NCBI GenBank assembly: GCA_015039465.1
Contig: MU130224.1
Span: 8,210-72,209 of the forward strand
DNA: 64,000 nucleotides
Direction of reading: 5' to 3'
Origin: Phlegmacium glaucopus
Taxonomy: Eukaryota; Basidiomycota; Agaricomycetes; Agaricales; Cortinariaceae
Shown: one piece after another, positions 24,801 to 35,008 of the stretch
Layout: each line of letters starts with the position of its first letter
Numbering within the stretch: position 1 is the first letter of the stretch
Translations under genes and position numbers: made by a program
The notes under the pieces: generated by a model
Database searches by the model: none
What the model saw: the letters and a program-made list of their open reading frames with translations, nothing else
What the model was told of the DNA's origin: nothing

Positions 24801-24911
24801 TGTGGTGAGAATACAATGGTGTGATGATGTGTGATGACGTAGCAAGATGTGTGTGCCATGTTGTGACAACTGCCATGGTGGCATATAGTGCACATTATTT
24901 CCCCACATGGA

Positions 24912-24985
24912 AATGGATTGGTAGCTTAACAGTCTTTACCACTACACCTCTATTACCAGAGGCTATGCATTTGATTCCTGGTGAT
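24912..24985 (+). repeat. possible tRNA-derived SINE head (degenerate)
   Basis: The sequence TGGTAGCTTAACAG, followed about 35 bp later by TTTGATTCCTGG, is reminiscent of pol III A and B boxes. A cloverleaf is not convincing, so it is not called a tRNA. Confidence 0.2.
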
Positions 24986-25171
24986 ATGATTTAAATCTGC
25001 ATAAGCATGGTTTTTGCAAATTTTATCTATTATTTCAGCTTAAATACACCAATAACTTGTTAACACAGCTGATGATTAAACAAGGGAATTAGAGTTGTCT
25101 ACCCTACAACTGCTGATTAAACCTATTACTGTGTGACTTAAATGCATGTGGTTATCAAGTATGGTCAGAGG

Positions 25172-25512
25172 ACCAGTACTTTACCCTCCCCCACACATTC
25201 CGAGCAGGTCCGAGCAGGTCCGAGCAATCTGAGCAAATTCCAACCAAATTCCAACCAAATTCTGAGCAATCTGACCAAATTCTGACCAACTTCTGACCTC
25301 ATTTAGGGTTAGGTTAAGGTTTGGTTAGAGTCTATTTAGGGTTAGGATTAAGGTTTATTTAAGAGGTTAGGGCAGTATATTGATGCTAGGTGGTTATAAT
25401 GAATTTGATGTAAAATTGGTTGGAATATGGTCAGATTCTGCTCGGATTCTGCTTGGAGTTCACTCGGACCTGCTTGGACCTGCTCAGAATGTGTGGGGGA
25501 GAGTAAAGACCT
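25172..25512. mobile_element. MITE-like element with terminal inverted repeats
   Basis: The left end (TTTACCCTCCCCCACACATT, then CCGAGCAGGTCC) and the reverse complement of the right end (TTTACTCTCCCCCACACATT, then CTGAGCAGGTCC) match over about 35 bp. The element is about 340 bp and has no coding capacity. The first bases are uncertain and a target duplication was not found. A matching end, GTGGGGGAGTGTAAAGACC, occurs near 27250. Confidence 0.6.
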
Positions 25513-25730
25513 CTCAGAGGACTATTATTTGTTATGCTACAAATTGCATGTCTGGATTAAAACCAATGAATCCATGATTATCCTTTTAGACTTGGCACAG
25601 GAAAAGTTAAATAAATATATCAGGGCCAATCAGGAACAGGGCTAGTGATCAGATATGAAGGAAGTGATCAGAAATGATCAAGATGATCATTTCTAAGGCA
25701 CAGTAGGCACAGTTACCATCAAAAGGGGTG

Positions 25731-26273
25731 TGTAAGGGGACACTCCATTCTACCTACACTGCCTGATTGGGATTTACTTCTCAACCAACACCCATCTGGA
25801 ACTGATCAAGTGTGGGGACCCAAGTCTCCCATATCAGCTTGGGAAAGATATCTCAACTGGTTGTTGGATCAACTGAATTGGCAGGTGTACTGACCAGTTG
25901 GCAACCTGTATGTCCCACCACACCATTGACCTTAGCATCTCTCCTGACCCTCATTCAGGCCCAGTCCTGACTCTCTTTACTTCCAACTTTCATTCAGGCC
26001 CAAACCCAAATGGAACTTCAACTTGGTATTTTATTTATTCTCATATGACACCATTATAATTATTTTATTATTGCACCATTCTTTATTTATTTTCATATGT
26101 CCGTTATGTCCATATTTGTATTTAAATACTTTCCCATCCTAGCAGAGATCCCCATCCTTTCCTCTTTGGATCTCCTGCTAGTACGCCCAGCTTCAACCCA
26201 ATTTTTGGTTATGTTCAGCCTGACCAAACTCCCAATCCCAATTGGGACCAGCCAACTTTCAGTCACCCTTACA
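25731..26273. mobile_element. solo LTR (TSD GGGTG)
   Basis: It starts TGTAAGGGGACACT and ends GTCACCCTTACA, flanked by GGGTG on both sides (25726-25730 and 26274-26278). Its length is 543 bp. The 3' half resembles the solo LTR at 10515. Confidence 0.85.
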
Positions 26274-26314
26274 GGGTGGAAATTACCTAAAACAGTGAAA
26301 TGAAGCTAAAAATA

Positions 26315-26952
26315 GGCAACCAGGAACCAGTATATCTATTTTTGAACTATTATTTATTTTTAAACATGTGAGTTGTATAAAATACCCCCCAGACTTTGTA
26401 AATGGGTAGAAAATTGGATTCTTTCTTTCCCCCCCCTCCCCCCCCATTTGCAACCTAGTACAGCTCACTGTCTCAGAAATTGAGCAAGAACACTTGTTTT
26501 TGAGACTTGGGCATTGAATAATAAAATCAGTTTCTCAGTGTGTTGGTGACTTGTTGCAACAATTGTGAACTTTGTTGAAGTCATAGCAGAAGTCTTAGAG
26601 GCTTCTAGTGTATGCAATATTTGTGAAGTTGTAACAAAGTCTTGGACTTGTGTGTACACAGTTTAAATCAATCAAAAAAGTCTTAGGAATTCTTTTGCTG
26701 ATTTGTTGGTGCAAGCCATAAATTGCAGAGTGTTTTAAAAGTTTGATCATCCTTAAATTGATCCAGATTATTGTTGTTGTTGTGTGTGTTAGTTGAAGTG
26801 AAATTCAGAATTTTGGAAAGGTCATACTTTCTAGAAAACCCAAACTCACATTATAAAATTAGACAAAGTATTGATTGGATTATTGTTTTGAGTAGAGATT
26901 ATTAGAATCTTGAAATACACATTTTCTCAATCAACTCTGTGCAGTTACATCA
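26315..26952. repeat. long direct repeat, copy 1 (LTR-like)
   Basis: Similar in the same orientation to 27962-29016. Shared blocks include TATTATTTATTTTTAAACAT, GCAGAAGTCTT...CTAGTGTATGCAATATTTGT and CTCTGTG-AGTTACATCA. The two copies are about 1 kb apart and could be LTRs of a non-autonomous element, but no paired target duplication was found. Confidence 0.4.
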
Positions 26953-27961
26953 CTGGCACTGCACATATATTACAGCATTATATTATTTTGTATATGTTAT
27001 AATAACCATACTAATACTAACTAATACCAATAACTAGTACTAATAACTAGTACTAATAACTAATAAATAACTACAATAGTACAAATGGCTGGAATTCTGG
27101 GGTTTTTGGAAAAATCCTGGATTCCAGTTAGTCTCTGGACAAAATTCTGGAGAAAAAGGTTGGACTGACTCTGGAATAATTCCTGAAAATGGCTGGGCCA
27201 CCAACCAAAATTGGATTCTACTGGAACCTGACTGGAACCTGACTGGAATAGGTGGGGGAGTGTAAAGACCTTGTTGATTGGCCAAATTGGCCCCCAAATT
27301 GGCACCCAAATCTGAACATATTTACCTTCATTTATTTTTAATATTGTACCACTTTTTATTCTATTATTTTCCATAACTCCATTATCTCCATATTAGTATT
27401 TAAATATGCCTTCACTTTAGCAGGGATCTTATTCTTTCCTCTTTGGATCCCCTGCTAGGTGAGCTGTCTGTGATTAGTAATCTGTAATATAATTAACTTT
27501 GGATCCCCTGCTAGTCCGACTAAGTCAGTACCACAGTTGTCCTAACAGTTCCACATCTTAATCAACAATTTCTACCTCCTCCTCTGAGTCAGACTCATCT
27601 ATGCATTGTTGTTTACTTCCATTTTTCTTTGGTTTTTCCACTGCACTGTCAGATAATTGACTATCTCTATCTTCCTCCTTGCTCTTCATCACTGGTAGCA
27701 ATGCATTTATGACTCTTTAGTTTCAGTTTTGGTTTTTGTGTTGTCCTTTGTGCATGACTTAGCCTTGGACTTGGTGCTACCCCTTTGGCAACATTGCAAG
27801 TAATAAGAGCCATAGTAGGGTTTGTTTGCTGGTTGCAAAGACAGAAGATAATGTGATGCACCTTCTTGTTTGGCAATACATTTTTGTAGTCCCTTGTGGG
27901 TTTGTGCTCTTGCATTTTTGGGTCCCAATGAGTGTACATGGTACCAGAACCAAAGTAAGGG
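26953..27961. other. non-coding stretch between LTR-like repeats
   Basis: Contains ACTAGTACTAATA short tandem repeats (about 27010-27065) and a fragment similar to the 3' part of the solo LTR at 10515 (about 27310-27550, ending GTCCTAACA). No gene is seen. Confidence 0.4.
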
Positions 27962-28389
27962 TGCCAGGGACTGGTATTTCAATTTTTTGGACTATTATTT
28001 ATTTTTAAAACATGTAAATTGTATAAAATACCCCCCAACTTTGTAAATAGGTAGAAAATTGGATTCTTCCTTTCCCCCTCATTTTTAACCTAGCTACAGC
28101 TTGTTGTTGCTGTTTTGTTGAAGTCATAGCAGAAGTCTTGAAGTCTTCTAGTGTATGCAATATTTGTGAAGTCATAACAGAGTCTTGGACTTGTGTGTAC
28201 ACATTTAAATCAATCAGGAAAATCTTAGGAATTCTTTACCAATTTGTTAGTGCAAGCCATAGATTGCAAATTACTTAAAAGTTTGATCATCCTTAAATTG
28301 ATCCAAATTATTGTGTGTGTCAATTGAAGTGAAAATCAGAATTTTTGGGACAGTTATACTTTCCAGAAAACCCAAACTCACACTCACTG

Positions 28390-28590
28390 CTGGCAGCAGG
28401 TGGTGTTTCTCTTGGAAAGACCTATTTTTAGACATGTTTTGTCATTTCTAAAACATTTTTATTAAGGTTATACTGAATCAATTCCCTTATAAGGAAGTTG
28501 TTTTGGTGTAACTTTGGAAAAAATGTAATCAGAAATGACAAAACATTTCTAAAAATATGTTTTTCCACCAGAAACACCACCTGCTGCCAG
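28390..28590. mobile_element. MITE-like element, long TIRs
   Basis: The ends CTGGCAGCAGGTGGTGTTTC and GAAACACCACCTGCTGCCAG are perfect inverted repeats, and the similarity continues with few mismatches to about 65 bp. The 201-bp element has almost no unique centre. No clear target duplication was found. Confidence 0.75.
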
Positions 28591-28605
28591 TATTGATTGG
28601 ATAAT

Positions 28606-28944
28606 TGTCAGAGGACACTACGTAGGTACATACACAAATGCTTACACGCTCCATCACACCCTCCCCTAAGTATTGTACATGAACCGTTACTAGTAGTTCC
28701 GACGAACGTTGCTTAGTACTGACACATGTGCGTCCCTGAGTAGATACCTATCACACGTTCTTATGGAACGTGTGTCCTATTTCTATTTTACCTACTGTCA
28801 TGTTGTTACCTGGGCCCATCTTGTATTTAGTATAAAGGTAGCAGGTGTCGTTCTAGGAACGACACCTTGATATTAAACTTGGTTCCCGGCGATACTCCTT
28901 CTCTCTAAAGTCTTAGTGTACTAACACAGAGATGTCCCCTAACA
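28606..28944. mobile_element. solo LTR (TSD ATAAT)
   Basis: It starts TGTCAGAGGACACTACG and ends GATGTCCCCTAACA, flanked by ATAAT at 28601-28605 and 28945-28949. It is 339 bp with a TATA-like AGTATAAAGG near 28837. The related repeat at 26880 shows the unoccupied context. Confidence 0.88.
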
Positions 28945-29078
28945 ATAATCATTTTGAGTAGAGATGTTAGGATCACAAAATACATGTTTTCTCAACCAGC
29001 TCTGTGTAGTTACATCAATGGTCTTCAGTGGTCCTAAGAATTTGCAGTCCTCATCAGTCCAAATCTGGTTTGGTTATG

Positions 29079-29332
29079 TGTAAGGGCAACCTACAGCCAA
29101 GACAAGATAGGGACTCTAGAGAGTGGACAGTCTATAAAGACTAAGTAAGGTAGCAATAAGCTAGCAACAGTAGGGGGAATTCCAGTAATAATGAGATAAG
29201 GAGTGTAATTACTGACTACTACTCAAAATAGGGTAGTAGCCAAACAGTGACAAACAAGTATGTAAGCTAGTTGAAATGAAAGTAAAATATAAACAATAAA
29301 TGGGGTATATACCTAAGAGGTGTCCCCTTACA
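29079..29332. mobile_element. solo LTR (TSD TTATG)
   Basis: It starts TGTAAGGGCAACC and ends GTGTCCCCTTACA, flanked by TTATG at 29074-29078 and 29333-29337. Its length is 254 bp. Confidence 0.82.
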
Positions 29333-29576
29333 TTATGGTCTTTTCTGGTGTTGTAACCAGACTTCCAAACACTACATAGACTGAATGTTTTTTGTACCTT
29401 CAGTTATCTTTGAGTTGGAAATGAGAGTTCCAAATTTGTTAAAACTATCTTTCCTATAATTCCTGCTAGAAATCTGGAATTTAAGTTTTTGTTCCAAAAA
29501 ATAATGCAATTGAAAGTCAACAAGGTAGAGTACAAACACTATTAAACTACTTTAGTCTCTTCCTATTTTCTTCCCT

Positions 29577-32500
29577 CTAAGTTACAACTTCAAGCTCTAT
29601 TTTCTCTGCTTCATTCCACCTTCCCTGATTACTGTATGTACTTGATAGATTTTCCATGCTGCTGAGGATGACTGGATGTTCTGCACCAAGTAGCTTCTTC
29701 CTCATGTCCATAACTTGAATCTCCAGCTGCTCTGCCTCATTCCACCTTCCCTGATTACTGTATGTGCTTGCTAGATTTGCCATACTAATGAGGGTGTGTG
29801 GATGTTCTGCACCAAGTAGCTTCTTCCTCATGTCCACAACTTGAACCTGCAGCTGCTCTGCTTCATTCCACCTTCCCTGATTCCTGTATGTGCTTGCTAG
29901 ATTTGCCATACTATTGAGGGTGTGTGGATGTTCTGCACCAAGCAGCTTCTTCCTCATGGCCATAACTTGAACCTGCAGCTGCTCTGCCTCATTCCACCTT
30001 CCCTGATTCCTGTATGTGCTTCCTAGATTTGCCTTACTAGTGAGGGTTTCTGGATGTTCTGCACCAAGCAGCTTCTTCCTCATGTCCATAACTTGAATCT
30101 CCAGTTGCTCTGCCTCATTCCACCTTGCCTGATTCCTGTATGTGCTTGCTATATTTGCCATACTAGTGAGGGTGTGTGGATGTTCTGCACCAAGCAGCTT
30201 CTTCCTCATGTTCATAACTTGTACCTGCAGCTGCTCTGCCTCATTCCACCTTCCCTGATTGTTGTATGTGCTTGCTAGATTTGCCTTACTACTGAGGGTG
30301 TCTGGATGTTCCACACCAAGCAGCTTCTTCCTCATGTCCATAACTTGAATCTCCAGCTGCTCTGACTCATTCCACTTTCCCTGATTCCTGTATGTACTTG
30401 CTAGATTTGCTATACTAGTGAGGGTGTCTGGATGTTCTGCACCAAGCAGCTTCTTCCTCATGTCCATAACTTGAACCTCCAGCTGCTCTGCCTCATTCCA
30501 CCTTCCCTGATTCCTGTATGTGCTTGCTAGATTTGCCATACTAGTGAGGGTGTCTGGATGTTCTGCACCAAGCAGCTTCTTCCTCATGTCCATAACTTGA
30601 ACCTCCAGCTGCTCTGCCTCATTCCACCTTCCCTGATTGCTGTATGTGCTTGCTAGATTTGCCATACTCTTGAGGGTGTCTGGATGTTCTGCACCAAGCA
30701 GCTTCTTCCTCATGTCCATAACTTGAACCTCCAGCTGCTCTGCCTCATTCCACCTTCCCTGATACCTGTATGTGCTTGCTAGATTTGCCATACTAGTGAG
30801 GGTGTGTGGATGTTCTGCACCAAGCAGCTTCTTCCTCATGTCCATAACTTGAATCTCCAGCTGCTCTGCCTCATTCCACCTTCCCTGATTCCTGTATGTG
30901 TTTGCTAGATTTGCCATACTAGTGAGGGTGTGTGGATGTTCTGCACCAAGCAGCTTCTTCCTCATGTCCATAACTTGAACCTCCAGCTGCTCTGCCTCAT
31001 TCCACCTTCCCTGATTACTGTATGTGCTTGCTAGATTTGCCATACTTGTGAGGGTGTCTGGATGTTCTGCACCAAGCAGCTTCTTCCTCATGTCCATAAC
31101 TTGTACCTGCAGCTGCTCTGCCTCATTCCACCTTCCCTGATTGTTGTATGTGCTTGCTAGATTTTCCATACTAGTGAGGGTGTGTGAATGTTCCACACCA
31201 AGCAGCTTCTTCCTCATGTCCATGACTTCAACCCCCAGCTTCTCTGCATTGTTCCAGTCTCCATTCTCCCCCATCACTAGTGAAAATTTGGTCCATTTAT
31301 CATCATAGTACTGCTCAATATGTCCTATTTGCCTTCTATGTAACTCATTGGCCTTAATATGTGGAAAAATCAACCGTCGCAGTGCATAATCCTGACTTTC
31401 AAATCTCCATGGAATTGCACAGGACAAGACTATGCCTCCCATCTGACACATTCTTTGCTGCTTGGATTTTGACATTCTTTCCTGACTCCAGTAGTGCACC
31501 AAAGGATGAACAGACATCATTTTAGATGACTGTCCTCTTTTCATCAATGAGAATGAGAGAAGGACACTAATTCCTTGTCCAAATATGAACTCATCCCAGT
31601 GACCATCATTGTCCAAACTAAGCAGAGTATAATCCAGTAAAGTGACTGCCTGAGGTAACTTTTCAGCTATGTCTCTACCAATAACATATTCCATAGCCTC
31701 TTCAGCAGCAGATTGGAATATATCTTTAGAAATATTGCTATGATGATAGAAAGCACATATTTGAAGTATTAGGATTGCAGCCTGGGCTGCTTGTGCATCT
31801 CCAGCAGTGGAATGACCACAAGCTCTCTTCTCTATTTCTTTGAAAGAAAGATCCCAAGTCCCATACACTGTTTTATTATACTTTGATGCCCCTGTGAATG
31901 CAGCATCTGACATAAGAACCTCACGATGCATTGAGAATTGCCTCAGATACTGATCAATATCACATTTCCCAGCCTCAATATAGGCTCCAGCATGATCAAT
32001 AGCAAGAGGAATGTACCCCAGCTCAGTCACAATCTTTTTGGCAGCTTGTAGATGCTCAGGCAATGCATCCAAACAGCTAGCCTTGAGAAGTAGAGCTATA
32101 GCATCTTGCTCCTCCATTTCAGTGATCTCAATGCTGTTCTCAAATGATATGACCCTTCCCATGGATCTGTTTCTGCTAGTAATGAGAATGCTACCTCTGT
32201 TGCATGGGGGAATGAACTTTTCCACCACCTCTGGAGGAGGATCATCAGCATTATCATACACAATCAACCATTCTTCTTGGAGAGAAGATATCCACTGGAG
32301 GACAGACTCAACTGAGCCATCCACATGGGAATCTTGGGCAACAGGAAGGCTCAATATGCCCTTGAAAGACATTTCCATGCTCTCCTGAGAGGAGGCATCA
32401 ACCCAGAAGACATGTGAAAATCTATCAAAGAAATGAATCCAGTGTTGTGAATGGCAGAGTAAGAACCCTTACCTGTCAGACATTGCTTCTATGAACTTGA

Positions 32501-33575
32501 GACAAATTTGGGTCTTTCCAATCCCTCCCAATCCCCAGAGGAGACAAGAGCGCCTTGACGTTAGTCTACTAGTACCACGATGAACAAAAATCTTCCTAAG
32601 TTTATTGAGGACATCTTTCCGTCCAGTAAAGATTGGACTGGAGTTGGGTTTTTGAGTTACAGAGATCTTCGTCTGCCCTGCACCGGTATTGGCAGGGACA
32701 AAATTGTAGTTCTCGCAGTTAACCTATGTACAGTTATTGCTAAATCCCTTACACGACCTACGAGAAAGACTTACGAAAGTGCCGCCAGTGATGAAGGTAT
32801 TCTGGGCATTCGCAAAGAAACCCGAGACAGATTGTTGAGCCTGCTGATCATCAGCGAAAGCCGAGAACACGTTGTGAGAGCAATTTACCGAGGGATTTTG
32901 TTCCAATTCCGTGGATCCCAAGTTGGCTTGCATTATGGCATCAGACGAGGAGGGTGAACTTCCTCCCGGATGCGCTACAGGAGTGACAGCCAGAGCAGAA
33001 ACCGAAGCGGAGACTTGGAGTTCATGGGCACTCTGATCGACGAGGATGATTGAATAGTGATGGATATGATAGACTAAGTTGAACACTTACACTAACGCCA
33101 GCGGCTGGAATGCTTACAGGAGCAAGATCACCGATCGCCAAAGTGGAAACCGAAGTGGAGAGTAGGTTATGGGCGGCCTGATCGATGACGATGGTTAAAT
33201 GCTTAAGGATGCGATGGGCAAAGTTGAACGCTCATAGTAACGCTAGTGACTGGAATGCTTACATCTTGCTCATTCGCCAAAGCAGAGACCGAAGTAGAGA
33301 CTAGGTCGTGGGCGGTCTGATCGATGATGATGGTTAAATACATATGGATGCGATGGGCGAAGTTGAACGCTCACAGTCACGCCAGCGACTTGAATAACTT
33401 GTGCGCTTGCAGCCGCAGCATTAGCGGGAACGGATAGCATGGGATCAGCGGTGCTTGTTTTGATGGTCGATATCGAAGTTGCTGGTTCAGAGCTTGAACC
33501 CAGAGCATCGTTGGTGGTCAGAGGTGAATATTTTGATTTCTTGGGCTTGACGATTTTCTTAAAGATGCGCTTCAT
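29577..33575 (-). CDS. NLR-type receptor, NB-ARC plus TPR repeats, copy B
   Basis: Predicted exons 33575-33375, 33316-33263, 33177-33118, 33032-32775, 32723-32473 and 32421-29577 join in phase to about 1222 aa. The start chosen is MKRIFKK, as in copy A; a longer upstream in-frame ATG exists at 33641 but is not shared. The motifs are the same as in A: WGLGGIGKTQ (Walker A), LIVYDNADD (Walker B), GSILITSRN and GYIPLA. There are fourteen 42-residue TPR units, the last complete and ending EAEKIELEVVT. Copy B therefore has the longer and probably original C-terminus. Fungal NLRs with TPR sensors are proposed non-self receptors; the ligand is unknown. Upstream, on the same strand, lies the broken kinase. 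Confidence 0.9.
29590..31264 (-). repeat. 126-bp coding tandem repeat (TPR array) of NLR B
   Basis: Fourteen 126-bp units encoding TPRs, four more W-containing units than copy A. Variation is concentrated at the residues after EAEQL (EIQ/EVQ/QVQ), at STY-NQ and at the PDT/PHT pair. Confidence 0.92.
33033..33375 (-). repeat. tandemly duplicated mini-exon/intron units in NLR B
   Basis: Same arrangement as in copy A: exons 33316-33263 (18 codons), 33177-33118 (20 codons) and the start of 33032-32775, separated by introns ending GATCAG. Exon 2 is one codon shorter than in A. Confidence 0.78.
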
Positions 33576-33940
33576 ATCTTTGAACAGTGAGTTGTGGTGA
33601 GCAATAAGCCTGATGAGCGTCAGAAAGAAAGATGCTCTCAATTACATAAACAGCAAGTTCACATCAGCATCGCCACCTGCACAACATTATTTGTCAATCT
33701 TCTATCCGGTTCTTCCTGCTCATCCATATCCCGTGCTAGGAATCACCAATCAATACACCGTCGAATGCATTGACCATCGGAGGTACCTAGTCACCGCTGA
33801 GTTTGCCCCTCCGAGTGCGAAACCTCCCTCTGGGGGTCCCTCACCTCTCCAAGTGGTACATAAATTAATGAATTTTTAATCCTTGACTGAGGACGCCTAG
33901 TAAACCCGCAGCCTGCAGGCGATGATCAAGAATTCCAAAA
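33576..33940. other. intergenic, upstream of NLR B
   Basis: Conserved with the region upstream of NLR A apart from small indels. No further motif is assigned. Confidence 0.4.
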
Positions 33941-34550
33941 TTACGCGCATAAGTTCCGCGTTCTAGAAGCCCGACGAGCAGACTGCACCAAACTCATGCG
34001 AGACCTCAAAGAACGCCGTGCTGAATCATAATCTTTGCTTTCCAACTCAAACACACAAAACTCCAGGACGAACTTATTGGTGCAAGTAGCAGCAACCATA
34101 ACTCCCTGAAAATCGCCTTGTTGATGCATATGCATAAGAACAATTGGAAGTAGTTGTGACGCTGCTGCTGTTATCGTTCGTAGAATGCTAAGTTCTCTGA
34201 GACGCGCTGCATCAACCTCTCTTGATGCATGCGCTGATAGTAGTTTCAATGCAACATGTCTGAAATAAGAATCAATATTGTTACTAACCGATATAAAATT
34301 GACCAAGAATTGACTGAAACGCACTTGCGGCCACACATTCCCGAACCTGCCCCAACCTAGCTTCCTTGTAACCACGAACCTCCCTTCATCGAAAACTTCA
34401 CCAAGCTTAGCCGGATAAAAGCCACCGCGTTCATCAACATCCAGCGAAAGATTCTCCTCAGGTCACTGCATGAATTTGAGGTCCTTGCTGACCCTGTACG
34501 GCGTCAAAGGCATCGGTGTGCGGGACTGAGACATTCGCCTGAATAAATAC
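33941..34550 (-). pseudogene. SRPK-like kinase, copy B (truncated)
   Basis: Keeps the N-lobe with the complete glycine-rich loop RKLGWGRFGNVW that copy A lacks, followed by HVALKLLSAHASREVDAARL and RELSILRTI. After that the sequence leaves the kinase (ASQLLPIVLMHMHQQGDF...) and ends at 33941, so the catalytic loop and C-lobe are absent. The codon for Trp in QWPEENLSL is TGA here (near 34466) but TGG in copy A. Non-functional. Confidence 0.75.
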
Positions 34551-34679
34551 AAAGAGGTCTGTCGGCCACCAGAAGAAGGGTGACAAGCACTAGTAGTCCT
34601 GAGTTCTGAACGTCTGAAACAACGACGAGTATGTTTATCCGAGGTTTCTCATCTAATTATTCTGGGAATCTCTCACGGG

Positions 34680-35008
34680 CTATTGGTTTTGCTCATGGTT
34701 GAAATAGTAGCCTTGTAAATCCAGTTTGATTATAGAATATAATTTATGCTGCAATTGCTAAGAATGTACAAATCCGATCCAAATGAAACCTACTAATTGT
34801 TCTGGGAGCGGTAGCGACGTGATAGAATCTAAAAACCGAATTAATTTGATTCCGAGTCGGCCTCCATAAATTCCATTCGTCAAACCGGGGTTGAACGGAG
34901 GAAATGACTACGGATAACCCAAATGTTGGAACTAGCCTAAGGCGCATTGTAGTCATGGACGAAGATTAGCCCGGGAGACGAACGTCTAGCCTTAGGGAAG
35001 TTACAAAG
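34680..35008. other. 3' non-coding end of DIRS-like element 1
   Basis: Non-coding. It carries an inverted pair around 34936-35000 (CTAGCCTAAGGC and GTCTAGCCTTAGG), possibly part of the terminal structure. Confidence 0.3.

Larger units (their letters stand above)
27962..29016. repeat. long direct repeat, copy 2 (LTR-like, interrupted)
   Basis: The second copy of the 26315-26952 repeat, interrupted by a 201-bp MITE-like element and a 339-bp solo LTR and lacking about 100 bp found in copy 1. The nesting gives an order of events: the repeat is oldest and the two insertions later. Confidence 0.45.

Noticed and set aside
24597..24908. Thr- or Val/Cys-rich frames on both strands
   Set aside because: They come from a low-complexity GTT/GTG tract with no independent support.
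24912..24985. tRNA gene
   Set aside because: Only weak A/B-box resemblance; no acceptable acceptor stem or anticodon arm could be drawn.
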